In this document: positions 23,874 to 32,371 of the stretch, piece by piece
How positions within the stretch are numbered: the first letter of the stretch is position 1
Layout of the letters: every line of letters begins with the position of its first letter
DNA from: Oscillospiraceae bacterium
Lineage (GTDB): Bacteria > Bacillota > Clostridia > Oscillospirales > Ruminococcaceae
NCBI GenBank assembly: GCA_017460955.1
Contig: JAFTZY010000048.1
Location: 62,001-126,000, forward strand
Length of the DNA: 64,000 nucleotides
Reading direction: 5' to 3'
The notes under the pieces: generated by a model
Seen by the model: the letters and a program-made list of their open reading frames with translations, nothing else
Told to the model about the DNA's origin: nothing
Database searches by the model: none
Translations under genes and position numbers: made by a program

Positions 23874-25367
23874 ATGAAACGTCTCCTGCTGCCCCTCCTG
23901 CTCGGTGCCCTGCTCTGCACCGTGCCCGTGCTGCCCATGCAGCCGAAGGTCTCCCTGCATGCCGCTGCGGCACAGGAGGGCTATCCCTTCGATACGTCCT
24001 GCAGCTACCTCTATGACGGGCTCGATGCACCGGCGCAGACCCTCTACAATACCCTGTATGCCGCCTGCACCCGCATCGATGATTCCGACAAGACCTATAC
24101 GGAAAGCGACTACCTCTATTATGAGGATCTCACAAACGACCAGGTCGCCGATACCGTGCTCATCTTCACCTACAACCATCCGGAATTCTTCTGGGTGTCC
24201 AATACCTATGTCGGCGGCTCCATCACCCGTGCCGGGCGCACGAAGCAGTATGTGATGCTCAAGGTCTACGATGCCTACCAGGACGGCGCGGCACGCCAGA
24301 GCGCCAAGCAGCAGATCATTGACACCGCACAGGACTACATCGACACGGCTATGACCTATCACACGGACTACGACCGCGCAGGCTACCTGCGGCAGGCGCT
24401 CCGGCAGGACATCACCTACGAGTTCGGTGACCTCGACCAGTCCCTTGCCTCCGCACTCCTGGAAAAAAAGACCGTCTGCGCGGGCTTTACCAAGGCCTAT
24501 ACCATGCTCTGCAATGCCGTGGGGGTCCCGGCTGTCTCCATGACGGGCGTGAACCACGGCTGGAACGCCGTGCAGATCGCCGGGGTCTGGTACTATGTGG
24601 ATGTGACCAACCGCCTGTACCTGCTCTCCGATGAGGAGATGCAGGCGCATGACATCGCCCTGGGGACCACCTATGAGGTCGATGACGGTGAGAACGGCAC
24701 GGTCGTCTACCGGATGCACGACATCTACTACCAGTACTACGAGGACATTTTCCCCGACTGTCCGCAGAGCTATGACAACAGCTATTTCATCCTTGACGGC
24801 GCGAGCGCCGGGGAGGACGACGGCTACGCCTACAGCTTCACCTCCGTCTCCGGGATGTATGAGGCGGACGATGCGACGCTCTTTACCCCGGAAATGCTCA
24901 TCAGCTCCCTCACCCGCTCCCCCGTCCTGGACGACGGCACCCTCGGTGAGCCGGAGACGGTGGAGGATCTGTCCTGCGTGCAGTTCATCATCGCGGGATG
25001 GCGTTCCCCCGAGGAGGCCTATGCCTCCGCCAAGGAGGGCTTCTATCAGGGCGGCATTCCCTGCATCATCGGCGGCAAGCGCTACCTCATCGGTGATACG
25101 CTCATCGCCCAGAGGGGCGACCCCGATCTCTCCGGCAGGGTCGATGCCAATGATGCCGCACGGGTGCTGCTCTATTCCGCGCAGATCGGCGCCAAGCAGC
25201 AAAATGTCCGGATCGCAGCGGATCCCTCACTCGAGGACGTCTGCCTGCAGCTTGCCGATGTAAACGGCGCAGGCGGCATCAATGCGCAGGATGCCTCCTA
25301 CATCCTGGTCTACGCCGCACGCTTCGGTGCAGGACAGCATCCACAGTGGTGTGAGATTCTGCCTTGA
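23874..25367 (+). CDS. Secreted transglutaminase-like protein with dockerin
   Basis: The 497-residue protein has a signal peptide (1 to about 32). The transglutaminase-like papain-fold core shows the triad C202 (KKTVCAGFTKAY), H228 (GVNHGWNAVQ) and D243 (WYYVDVTNR). After a spacer domain the C-terminus carries two dockerin repeats (GDPDLSGRVDANDAARVLLY and ADVNGAGGINAQDASYILVY) and stops 15 residues later. Family members in gut clostridia are usually extracellular peptidase-like or crosslinking enzymes; the exact reaction is unknown. A dockerin suggests it sits on the same scaffold as the GH9 enzyme. Its TGA stop lies inside the -35 box of the leuB promoter. Confidence 0.85.
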   Translation: MKRLLLPLLLGALLCTVPVLPMQPKVSLHAAAAQEGYPFDTSCSYLYDGLDAPAQTLYNTLYAACTRIDDSDKTYTESDYLYYEDLTNDQVADTVLIFTYNHPEFFWVSNTYVGGSITRAGRTKQYVMLKVYDAYQDGAARQSAKQQIIDTAQDYIDTAMTYHTDYDRAGYLRQALRQDITYEFGDLDQSLASALLEKKTVCAGFTKAYTMLCNAVGVPAVSMTGVNHGWNAVQIAGVWYYVDVTNRLYLLSDEEMQAHDIALGTTYEVDDGENGTVVYRMHDIYYQYYEDIFPDCPQSYDNSYFILDGASAGEDDGYAYSFTSVSGMYEADDATLFTPEMLISSLTRSPVLDDGTLGEPETVEDLSCVQFIIAGWRSPEEAYASAKEGFYQGGIPCIIGGKRYLIGDTLIAQRGDPDLSGRVDANDAARVLLYSAQIGAKQQNVRIAADPSLEDVCLQLADVNGAGGINAQDASYILVYAARFGAGQHPQWCEILP

Positions 25368-25392
25368 CAACCGGGCGGAAAAGTAGTATAAT
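25364..25392 (+). promoter_or_regulatory. Promoter for leuB-ilvE
   Basis: TTGACA (25364-25369), 17-base spacer, TATAAT (25387-25392). The -35 box contains the TGA stop (25365-25367) of the preceding gene. The leader is only about 43 bases, too short for a T-box or leucine attenuator. Confidence 0.85.
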
Positions 25393-25442
25393 GTAGGTAA
25401 CGTGCTGCGCACGGATCTTCTGAAAGAAGGGAAGTTAAGTCT

Positions 25443-26525
25443 ATGAATCGCAAGATCGCTGTGATCAAGGGTGACGGGATCGGTCCCGAGATCGTCACAC
25501 AGGCGCTCAAGGTCCTCGACCGGGTCGCCGAACGATACGGTCACACATTCTACAAGACGGAGGTCCTCATGGGCGGCTGCTCCATCGATGCCTATGGTGA
25601 GCCGCTGACACAGGAAACGCTCTCCGTCTGTGAGGACAGCCATGCCGTGCTGATGGGCTCCATCGGCGGCAACACCACCACCTCCCCGTGGTACCAGCTC
25701 CCCAGTCATCTGCGTCCGGAGGCAGGTCTGCTCTCCCTGCGCAAGAACCTCGGGCTCTTTGCCAACCTGCGTCCCTGCGTGCTCTATCCGCAGCTGCGTG
25801 CTGCCTGCACATTGCGTGAGGACATCAGCAGCAAGGGCTTTGACATGCTCATCATGCGTGAGCTCACGGGCGGTCTGTACTTCGGCGAGCGCCGCACCGA
25901 AGCGGTGGACGGCGTGATGACGGCTGTGGATACGCTCAAGTATGACGAGAACGAGATCCGCCGCATCGGCATCAAGGCCTTTGAGGTCGCCATGAAGCGC
26001 CGCAAAAAGGTCACGAGCGTCGATAAGGCCAATGTTCTCGATTCCTCCCGGCTGTGGCGCAAGGTCATGAATGAGCTTGCCGCAGAATACCCGGAGGTCA
26101 CCCTCGAGCATGCGCTCGTGGACAGCACCGCCATGCAGCTGGTCAAGGATCCGGCACAGTTCGATGTGATGGTCACGGAGAACATGTTCGGCGACATCCT
26201 CTCGGACGAGGCGGCCATGGTCACCGGCTCCATCGGGATGCTGCCGAGTGCGTCCCTGGCCGAGGGAAAGTTCGGACTGTACGAGCCCTCCGGCGGCTCC
26301 GCACCGGATATCGCCGGCAAGGATCTGGCCAACCCCATCGCTGCCATTCTCTCGGCTGCCATGATGCTGCGCTACTCTTTCGATATGATGGAGGAGGCCG
26401 ATGCCGTGGAGCGTGCCGTGGCACAGGTGCTCGATGAGGGCTACCGCACAGGGGACATCATGTCCGAAGGGTGTACACAGGTCGGCTGCGACAGGATGGG
26501 CAGCCTGATCGCCGAGCGCATCTGA
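25443..26525 (+). CDS. leuB: 3-isopropylmalate dehydrogenase
   Basis: NAD-dependent oxidative decarboxylation of 3-isopropylmalate in leucine synthesis. The 360-residue length is normal. Family motifs are [13 protein letters not shown], the substrate arginines in [25 protein letters not shown], the metal-binding aspartates in [11 protein letters not shown] and the NAD-site [14 protein letters not shown]. It has a promoter right before it and is followed after 50 bases by the branched-chain aminotransferase, so this is a short leucine/branched-chain operon lacking leuA, leuC and leuD in the window. Confidence 0.95.
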   Translation: MNRKIAVIKGDGIGPEIVTQALKVLDRVAERYGHTFYKTEVLMGGCSIDAYGEPLTQETLSVCEDSHAVLMGSIGGNTTTSPWYQLPSHLRPEAGLLSLRKNLGLFANLRPCVLYPQLRAACTLREDISSKGFDMLIMRELTGGLYFGERRTEAVDGVMTAVDTLKYDENEIRRIGIKAFEVAMKRRKKVTSVDKANVLDSSRLWRKVMNELAAEYPEVTLEHALVDSTAMQLVKDPAQFDVMVTENMFGDILSDEAAMVTGSIGMLPSASLAEGKFGLYEPSGGSAPDIAGKDLANPIAAILSAAMMLRYSFDMMEEADAVERAVAQVLDEGYRTGDIMSEGCTQVGCDRMGSLIAERI

Positions 26526-26575
26526 TCCCGATCGTCCATTCATTGATTTTATATATATGAAAGAAGGAAAAGACT

Positions 26576-27604
26576 ATGGAAAAGAAGAACATCGACTGGA
26601 GCAGCCTCGGGTTTGCCTATCAGCAGACCGATATGCGCTATGTTGCCAACTACAAGGACGGCGCATGGGATGAGGGTGCCCTCACCGCGGAAGCCACCAT
26701 CACCATGAGCGAGTGTGCCTGCGTCCTGCAGTACGCACAGACCGTCTTTGAGGGCCTGAAGGCCTACACCACCAAGGACGGCAAGATCGTGACCTTCCGC
26801 CCGGACCTGAACGCCGAGCGTCTCGAGCAGTCCGCAAAGCGTCTGGAAATGCCCGTATTCCCGAAGGACCGCTTCATTGATGCAGTCGAGAAGGTCGTTT
26901 CTGCCAACGCCGCATGGGTACCGCCCTACGGCAGCGGTGCCACGCTGTATCTGCGTCCGTTCATGTTCGGCATCAACTCCGTCATCGGTGTCAAGCCCGC
27001 GGAGGAATACCAGTTCCGTCTGTTCGCAACGCCCGTAGGTCCCTACTTCAAGGGCGGTGCCAAGCCCATCACCATCCGCGTTTCCGACCTTGACAGAGCC
27101 GCACCCCACGGCACCGGCAACATCAAGGCAGGCCTGAACTATGCCATGAGTCTGCATACGCTGATGGATGCACACAGACAGGGCTATGACGAGAACATGT
27201 TCCTCGATCCGGCAACGCATACCAAGGTCGAGGAGACCGGCGGTGCCAACTTCCTGTTCATCACCAAGGACGGCAAGGTCGTAACGCCCAAGTCCGATTC
27301 CATCCTCCCCTCCATCACCAGACGCTCCCTGGTCTATGTTGCCAAGGAATATCTGGGACTTGAGGTCGAGGAGCGTCCGGTCCTCTTTGAGGAGGTCAAG
27401 GACTTTGCAGAGTGCGGCCTGTGCGGCACGGCTGCTGTCATCTCCCCGGTCGGCAAGATCGTGAACCACGATCAAACAATTGAATTCCCGTCCGGTATGG
27501 AGCAGATGGGCCCGACCGTCCAGAAGCTCTACGATACCCTCACCGGTATCCAGATGGGCCGCATTGAAGCGCCCGAGGGCTGGATCCATGTGATCTCCAA
27601 ATAA
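26576..27604 (+). CDS. ilvE: Branched-chain amino acid aminotransferase
   Basis: PLP enzyme of fold type IV that transfers the amino group from glutamate to branched-chain 2-oxo acids. It is 342 residues, class II BCAT length. Motifs include FEGLKAYTTKDGKIVTFRPD, YLRPFMFG, the lysine-bearing GLNYAMSLHTLMDA region and the signature MFLDPATHTKVEETGGANF, which belongs to the large BCAT2-like group, then LCGTAAVISPVGKI near the C-terminus. AGAAGGAAAAG precedes the ATG. With leuB it completes the last part of leucine formation. A hairpin at 27612-27644 follows the stop. Confidence 0.95.
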   Translation: MEKKNIDWSSLGFAYQQTDMRYVANYKDGAWDEGALTAEATITMSECACVLQYAQTVFEGLKAYTTKDGKIVTFRPDLNAERLEQSAKRLEMPVFPKDRFIDAVEKVVSANAAWVPPYGSGATLYLRPFMFGINSVIGVKPAEEYQFRLFATPVGPYFKGGAKPITIRVSDLDRAAPHGTGNIKAGLNYAMSLHTLMDAHRQGYDENMFLDPATHTKVEETGGANFLFITKDGKVVTPKSDSILPSITRRSLVYVAKEYLGLEVEERPVLFEEVKDFAECGLCGTAAVISPVGKIVNHDQTIEFPSGMEQMGPTVQKLYDTLTGIQMGRIEAPEGWIHVISK

Positions 27605-27611
27605 GCTTATC

Positions 27612-27650
27612 CATGCCCCCTATGCATCCGGCACAGGGGGCATGCGTTTC
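27612..27650 (+). terminator. Hairpin after ilvE
   Basis: CATGCCCCC (27612-27620) pairs with GGGGGCATG (27636-27644), followed by CGTTTCTC. The weak T tract means partial read-through into the YitT gene 20 bases later is likely. Confidence 0.6.
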
Positions 27651-27664
27651 TCAAAGGAGGCTTC

Positions 27665-28540
27665 ATGCAGACATTTTTCAAAAGCACGTTTCTACACTAT
27701 GTCCTGCTCATCGTCGGCAGCGTTCTGGCAGCGGCGGCCCTCGAGGAGCTGCTCATCCCGTCACAGATCATGGACGGGGGCATGGTCGGCATTGCGATGA
27801 TCGTCAGTGCCAAGACGCCGATCCCCCTGGGACTTCTGACGATCCTTCTGAACCTTCCGGCGGTCTGGATCGGTGCGCGCAAGCTCGAGCGCTCCTTCTT
27901 CATCCGCTCGCTGGTGGGCATGGGCGTCTTTTCCGCAGCGCTCGTGCTGTTCGGGCATATCTCCTACAACATCACGGAGGATAAGCTCCTGGCGACAGTC
28001 TTTGGCGGTCTGCTCCTGGGCGTGGGCGTGGGGCTCGTGCTGCTCGGCGGCGGATGCCTTGACGGCACCGAGGCGCTTGCCATCCTCCTGAGCCGGCGCT
28101 TCAATTTCTCCGTCGGGCAGTTCGTCCTTGGCTTCAATGTGCTGATCTACCTCACGGCGGGGCTCCTGTTCGGACTTGACCGTGCGCTCTACAGTATGCT
28201 GACCTACATCATCGTTTCCCGTGTGGAGGACTATGTCAACACCGGCATGCAGCAGGGCAAGGCGGTCATGATCATCACCAACCACGGTGAGGAGATCGCC
28301 GAGGACATCTACCGCACCCTCGGACGCACCGTCACTCTCATCGAGGGCAGCGGACTCATTTCCGGGGAAAAGATCGTGCTCTACTGCGTCATCACGCGTA
28401 TTGAGCTGTCCACCATGCGCAAGATCATCGAGAAGGACGATTACTCGGCGTTCATGTCCGTCTCCGATGTCTCCGAGATCGTCGGCAAGCACATCAAAAG
28501 CCGCAGTGCGCTCCTGAACAAGGAAACGGACGGCGCATGA
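27665..28540 (+). CDS. YitT family membrane protein
   Basis: The 291-residue protein has five or six membrane helices in its first 190 residues and a soluble C-terminal DUF2179 domain from about 200. Family wording: LIPSQIMDGGMVGIAM, GGGCLDGTEALAILLSRR, SMLTYIIVSRVEDYV, GKAVMIITNHGEEIAEDI, TLIEGSGLISGEKIVLYCVI. The biochemical function of YitT proteins is unresolved; they are annotated as putative transporters. AAGGAGG lies before the ATG. The gene ends at a bidirectional terminator and converges on the rhomboid gene. Confidence 0.92.
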   Translation: MQTFFKSTFLHYVLLIVGSVLAAAALEELLIPSQIMDGGMVGIAMIVSAKTPIPLGLLTILLNLPAVWIGARKLERSFFIRSLVGMGVFSAALVLFGHISYNITEDKLLATVFGGLLLGVGVGLVLLGGGCLDGTEALAILLSRRFNFSVGQFVLGFNVLIYLTAGLLFGLDRALYSMLTYIIVSRVEDYVNTGMQQGKAVMIITNHGEEIAEDIYRTLGRTVTLIEGSGLISGEKIVLYCVITRIELSTMRKIIEKDDYSAFMSVSDVSEIVGKHIKSRSALLNKETDGA

Positions 28541-28554
28541 AGAATCTTCCCATC

Positions 28555-28604
28555 AAAAAACACCCCCGAAGCGATCCAGGACCGCTCCGGGGGATTCCCT
28601 TTTT
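28555..28604. terminator. Bidirectional terminator between YitT and rhomboid genes
   Basis: CCCCCGAAGCG (28563-28573) pairs with CGCTCCGGGGG (28583-28593) with one mismatch, with A6 at 28555-28560 and T5 at 28600-28604. Confidence 0.85.
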
Positions 28605-29195
28605 CTATGAGGATTTGACCTTCTTGGGCTCGACACCCTTCTGTATGTAGTACAGACCGAATACGATGCCGCAGACACCGCCGAGGATATGGGTCATGTG
28701 GGAGACATTGTCGGTCATGGTCATGCCGGCCAGGACCTCCTGTCCAATGTAGATCGCAACGACCAGGATCATCGTCAGCGGGATCTTGCCGCTCTTGGCG
28801 GACGTACACGAGCACAGCACGATGAACAGAAAAGCAATGCCGCTCGCGCCGCGCACTCCCTCCGCCTTGAGCAGGACATTGGCGGCGCCGCCCACAAAGG
28901 CGGTGATGAACATCATCAGGGCCAGTCTCCGGCTGCCGTACTTTTCCTCCAGCATCGGCCCTGCCAGGGCGATCAGGGAGAAATTGCTCACATAGTGGTT
29001 GATGTCCGCATGTCCGAACACATACGTCACCATCCGCACCCACATCATCGGATCGGATACGCTCGTCCGATAGCAGGTGAAAAATTCATCCGTCGATGCA
29101 TTTCCCGTTGCGTACCCGAACATCAGCACCACAAAGGAAGCCAGGGTATAGAGGATGACAACGGGCGCATTGAACTCGATCTTCGGAAGCTTCAT
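28605..29195 (-). CDS. Rhomboid family intramembrane serine protease
   Basis: The 196-residue protein has about six membrane helices. The rhomboid signature is present: HADINHYVSNFSLIALAGP in the L1/H2 region, the catalytic serine S118 in RGASGIAFLF (GxSG) and the catalytic histidine H169 in HMTHILGGVCGIVFG. Such proteases cleave transmembrane substrates; none is identifiable. The ATG at 29195 is used because the longer frame would begin inside the upstream gene and MKLPKIEF leads directly into the first helix. It starts 11 bases after the stop of the phosphoribosyltransferase-like gene with only a weak ribosome-binding site, so coupled translation is likely. Confidence 0.88.
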   Translation of the reverse strand: MKLPKIEFNAPVVILYTLASFVVLMFGYATGNASTDEFFTCYRTSVSDPMMWVRMVTYVFGHADINHYVSNFSLIALAGPMLEEKYGSRRLALMMFITAFVGGAANVLLKAEGVRGASGIAFLFIVLCSCTSAKSGKIPLTMILVVAIYIGQEVLAGMTMTDNVSHMTHILGGVCGIVFGLYYIQKGVEPKKVKSS

Positions 29196-29206
29196 GGGAC
29201 TGTGCG

Positions 29207-29845
29207 TCAGATCTTGGAGTAGCCGTAGCTGTTGACGATGGCATCGACCTTCACGCCGCTTCGGCACTGCGGGCACTCCGACGGGATGTAGGAGCTGTAC
29301 TCCGGCATGTCATCAAGGGTAAAGACGGAGTCGATCTTGATGCCATTGTACTCGTTCACGGCGCTGAAGATGGCGGCCACTCCGGCGAGCTTGCCGCTGT
29401 AGTACTGGAGGCACTCCACACAGCGGTTGATGGACTTGCCCGTGGAGATCGAGGACATCAGCAGCAGGATCTCCTTGTTATAGATGTGCTTCTGGAGGTT
29501 GTCGCGGAAGATCATCTGGTTGTTCATATTGGTCTCCGGCGTGATGACTGCCACATCGGGGCCGACGTTCACGCTGTTGCCCGGGTCGCACAGGTCGCGT
29601 GCCAGGAACGAGCCGATCATCTCCGTGCCCTCAAAGCACAGGATGGTGTCGATCTGCTTGACATGGGCATAGAACTTCGAGAGCTCCCTTGCCGTTTCGC
29701 GGGCGGCACGGTAGGTGGTCTTGGTCGTGGTCAGGTCCACATAATAATTGACGTGGGAATGGTTGGTCGCAAAATGTCCCGGGATCAGTCCGAGGCGGAC
29801 ATTGTTGTTATTCTTAGCCGTAATATCAATCTGTCTGTTTTCCAT
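29207..29845 (-). CDS. Phosphoribosyltransferase-like protein
   Basis: The 212-residue cytosolic protein resembles type I (orotate-type) phosphoribosyltransferases. The N-terminal half has GLIPGHFATNHSHVNYY, ILCFEGTEMIGSFLARDL sits near the middle, and the PRPP-loop position is LLLMSSISTGKSINRC. The two acidic residues normally found before TG in that loop are replaced by S-S, so catalysis as a standard enzyme is doubtful. A lone CPQC pair lies near the C-terminus. The longer frame to 29989 crosses the promoter, so MENRQIDI at 29845 is taken. The only strong Shine-Dalgarno lies 40 bases upstream, behind a stem-loop. Confidence 0.75.
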   Translation of the reverse strand: MENRQIDITAKNNNNVRLGLIPGHFATNHSHVNYYVDLTTTKTTYRAARETARELSKFYAHVKQIDTILCFEGTEMIGSFLARDLCDPGNSVNVGPDVAVITPETNMNNQMIFRDNLQKHIYNKEILLLMSSISTGKSINRCVECLQYYSGKLAGVAAIFSAVNEYNGIKIDSVFTLDDMPEYSSYIPSECPQCRSGVKVDAIVNSYGYSKI

Positions 29846-29851
29846 ACGATC

Positions 29852-29894
29852 GTTCCCCGTGCGTTGCGTCCTTGCTGCACGGGAACCTCCTTTC
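29852..29894 (-). promoter_or_regulatory. Stem-loop between Shine-Dalgarno and start codon
   Basis: Minus strand: GAAAGGAGG (29894-29886) is followed at once by GTTCCCGTG (29886-29878), a 16-base loop, and CACGGGGAAC (29861-29852), then six bases and the ATG at 29845. Folding would bring the Shine-Dalgarno within normal distance of the ATG. Confidence 0.5.
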
Positions 29895-29960
29895 TTCTTG
29901 TGCAAAGATTTCAGTGTTCCCTGCATCCCGCTATAAAGCGGATCATACAGTCCACATCTT

Positions 29961-29989
29961 ATTATACCAGATAATTGCGCCATTGTCAA
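29961..29989 (-). promoter_or_regulatory. Promoter for the phosphoribosyltransferase-rhomboid pair
   Basis: Minus strand: TTGACA (29989-29984), 17-base spacer, TATAAT (29966-29961) with extended TGG. The leader is about 110 bases and also has CCGCTTTATAGCGG as a small hairpin. Confidence 0.85.
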
Positions 29990-30065
29990 CTAAAATTTCA
30001 TCGGGACACTGCAAAAGCGGCGCACGCTGCCGTACACCGCCCCTGCATTGATCCTGCGCCTCGTG

Positions 30066-30353
30066 TCATCGGCGGGCGGGCCGGGTCTCTTCCCTGCCGT
30101 CCATCGCATCTGCGGCTTCGCTGACCATTTCACGGCCTTCCTGCGCCACATCGCTTGCGATCTCCCTGCCGCCGTCCACAACGTCCCCGACGATGTCGCC
30201 GGCCTTGTCCATCAGCCCTGCATCGTCCGTTTCAGAGGCAATATAATGCCCCGGACGGTCCTCGTCCACATTGCGGTTGCCGCATGCTGTCATCAGCGCT
30301 GCGGCCGCCGCTGCTATGGCAAGCGCTCCGATCCTGTAATGCTTCACGCTCAT
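30066..30353 (-). CDS. Small putative lipoprotein
   Basis: The 95-residue protein has a lipoprotein-type signal (MSVKHYRIG, an Ala-rich helix, then LMTAC with the cysteine near residue 24). The rest is a hydrophilic, helical region with repeated acidic segments (DKAGDIVGDVVDGGREIA, EAADAMDGRE). No family is recognised. AGAGGAG lies close before the ATG at 30353; a longer frame to 30425 would place charged residues before the signal and is rejected. A GC-rich hairpin (GCCGCCGC/GCGGCGGC near 30370-30390) is in its leader. No clear promoter was found. Confidence 0.65.
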   Translation of the reverse strand: MSVKHYRIGALAIAAAAAALMTACGNRNVDEDRPGHYIASETDDAGLMDKAGDIVGDVVDGGREIASDVAQEGREMVSEAADAMDGREETRPARR

Positions 30354-30510
30354 CGCTCCTCTCTTTCGCCGCCGCCCGTGCGGCGGCTCCGTAGTAGTAT
30401 GCCGCTGCAGGACGCAGGTATACATGGAAGGAATGCCCTCTCATTTTTGTGAAAACCTAACAAAAGAGCGGCTTCAATACTGTACGAATCAATGATTTTT
30501 CACAATTTGC

Positions 30511-30539
30511 TTGCAGTCCGGGCGGAAACATGGTATAAT
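30511..30539 (+). promoter_or_regulatory. Promoter for the GH13-DUF1653 gene
   Basis: TTGCAG (30511-30516), 17-base spacer, TATAAT (30534-30539) with extended TGG. Confidence 0.75.
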
Positions 30540-30617
30540 AACAAGGTAGCGTCCCGGAGCCCTCCGCGGGCAGGGCGCAAAAAAGATCAGTTTATACAAG
30601 TGAAGGAGCTATCGTTC

Positions 30618-32201
30618 ATGAGTTGGTACGAAAACGCAATTATCTATCATATCTATCCGCTGGGCTTCTGCGGTGCGCCGAAGCACAACGAGGGCGGTGA
30701 GCCTGTCAGACGGCTCGAGAAGATCCTCGAATGGATCCCACATTTCAAGGAAATGAACGTGGATGCGATCTACTTCGGGCCGGTCTTTGAGTCCGTGGAG
30801 CACGGCTATGACACCATCGATTACAAGATGATCGACCGCCGTCTGGGCGACAATGAGATGTTCAAGAACATCTGCAAAACGCTCCACGAAAACGGCATCC
30901 GTGTGATCCTCGACGGTGTGTTCAACCACGTCGGCCGCAAGTTCTGGGCGTTCACCGACATCCAGGAGAAGGGGCAGAATTCCCCGTACTGCGGCTGGTT
31001 CCAGAATCTGAACTTCGGCGGTCCCTCCCCGTGCGGCGACCCGTTCTGGTATGAGGGCTGGAACGGACATTACAATCTGGTCAAGCTCAACCTCCAGAAC
31101 CCGGATGTGTGCAATTACCTGCTCGATGCAGTCCGCTTCTGGATGGAGGAGTTCGGCATCGACGGCATCCGCTTTGATGCAGCCGACTGTATGGACTTCA
31201 ATTTCTTCAAGCGCATCCGCAGCTTCTGCAAGGAGCGCAATCCGGAATTCTGGCTCATGGGTGAGATCATCCACGGCGACTACAACCGCTGGGCCAACCC
31301 CGAAATGCTCGATTCCGTCACCAATTACGAGTGCTACAAGGGCATTTATTCCTCCCACAACGACAAGAACTATTTCGAGATCGACTATTCGATCAACCGC
31401 CAGTCCGGCACGAACGGCGGCATTTACCGCGGCATCAAGCTCTACAATTTCGTGGATAACCATGATGTCAACCGCCTGGCCAGCACCCTGAACAACAAGA
31501 ATTACCTCGGCACCTGCTATACCCTGCTCTATGCGATGCCCGGCATCCCGTCGATCTACTACGGCTCGGAGTTCGGCATCGAGGGCGCCAAGCAGGGCGG
31601 CGATGACTCGCCCATGCGTCCGTGCCTGAACATCGGCGACATGGATACGAACGCACCCATCTACCGGCACATCGTCAAGCTCGGCCGCATCTACAGGGCC
31701 TACCCCGCCCTGCGCACAGGCAGCTACCAGACGCTCATCATCCGCAACCGGCAGATGGTCTTTGCCAAGTCCCAGGGCGACCAGACGGTCTATGTGGCAC
31801 TCAACCTCGATGACCAGCCCTTCGACCTCCAGTTCGGCACGCATTACGGTGCGCTCGTCGATGTCCTCGGCGGACAGCCCGTGCATGTGGAGAACAACAA
31901 CGCCTTCCTGCACATGGAGCCGTATTCGTCCATGATCATCGTGCATGACGACATTGTGAATACCGAGCCCGCAGCCGAGCTTCCTGAGGAGGCGAAGGTC
32001 CGCGAGATCCACGAGGGCCAGCACTACCGTCACTTCAAGGGCGGCCTGTACACCATCCTCGGTGTGGCCACGCACAGCGAAACGCTCGAGGAAATGGTCG
32101 TTTACAGAAACGACGAGACCCGTGAGGTCTGGGTACGCCCGAAGGCCATGTTCATGGACCGCGTGGGCGATGTGGAACGCTTCACGCTCCTTGACGATTG
32201 A
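30618..32201 (+). CDS. Cytoplasmic GH13 alpha-amylase-family enzyme fused to DUF1653
   Basis: The 527-residue protein has no signal peptide. The GH13 barrel shows region I DGVFNHVG, region II GIRFDAADCMDF (nucleophile Asp), region III LMGEIIHGD (acid Glu) and region IV NFVDNHDVNR, followed by a short beta domain to about residue 460. The last 60 residues match DUF1653 (GQHYRHFKGGLYTILGVATH, SETLEEMVVYRNDE, WVRPKAMFMDRV). It probably acts on imported malto- or isomalto-oligosaccharides; specificity is not readable. The start at 30618 has AAGGAG 9 bases upstream; the longer frame to 30492 crosses the promoter. A terminator follows. Confidence 0.88.
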   Translation: MSWYENAIIYHIYPLGFCGAPKHNEGGEPVRRLEKILEWIPHFKEMNVDAIYFGPVFESVEHGYDTIDYKMIDRRLGDNEMFKNICKTLHENGIRVILDGVFNHVGRKFWAFTDIQEKGQNSPYCGWFQNLNFGGPSPCGDPFWYEGWNGHYNLVKLNLQNPDVCNYLLDAVRFWMEEFGIDGIRFDAADCMDFNFFKRIRSFCKERNPEFWLMGEIIHGDYNRWANPEMLDSVTNYECYKGIYSSHNDKNYFEIDYSINRQSGTNGGIYRGIKLYNFVDNHDVNRLASTLNNKNYLGTCYTLLYAMPGIPSIYYGSEFGIEGAKQGGDDSPMRPCLNIGDMDTNAPIYRHIVKLGRIYRAYPALRTGSYQTLIIRNRQMVFAKSQGDQTVYVALNLDDQPFDLQFGTHYGALVDVLGGQPVHVENNNAFLHMEPYSSMIIVHDDIVNTEPAAELPEEAKVREIHEGQHYRHFKGGLYTILGVATHSETLEEMVVYRNDETREVWVRPKAMFMDRVGDVERFTLLDD

Positions 32202-32232
32202 TAATTCCCTCCTTAAATAGATCTGCACTGCA

Positions 32233-32270
32233 AATGCCCCCGATGCTCCAAGCGGAACATCGGGGGCATT
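32233..32270. terminator. Terminator after the GH13 gene
   Basis: AATGCCCCCGATG (32233-32245) pairs with CATCGGGGGCATT (32258-32270), a perfect 13-bp stem with a 12-base loop; it works in either direction. Confidence 0.8.
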
Positions 32271-32281
32271 CTGCCATCCCG

Positions 32282-32371
32282 TCAGTCGCAGCAGGGATGG
32301 GTCTGCTCTCCGTCACGGGACTGGCTCTCCTCATTCTGATCCTGAGGGTCGGTATGACGCTTCTTGCTCAT
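32282..32371 (-). CDS. Possible 29-residue hydrophilic peptide
   Basis: Short ORF MSKKRHTDPQ... ending in HPCCD, charged throughout, with GGAG 8 bases before the ATG at 32371. It lies between the anti-sigma gene and the terminator and could be an operon-terminal small protein. The only support is the ribosome-binding site and position; it may be chance. Confidence 0.3.
   Translation of the reverse strand: MSKKRHTDPQDQNEESQSRDGEQTHPCCD

Noticed and set aside
25393..25442. T-box or leucine attenuator before leuB
   Set aside because: The leader is only about 50 bases and has neither a T-box bulge nor a leucine-rich peptide.
25227..26543. 438-codon leftward open frame
   Set aside because: Antisense to leuB, which is unambiguous.
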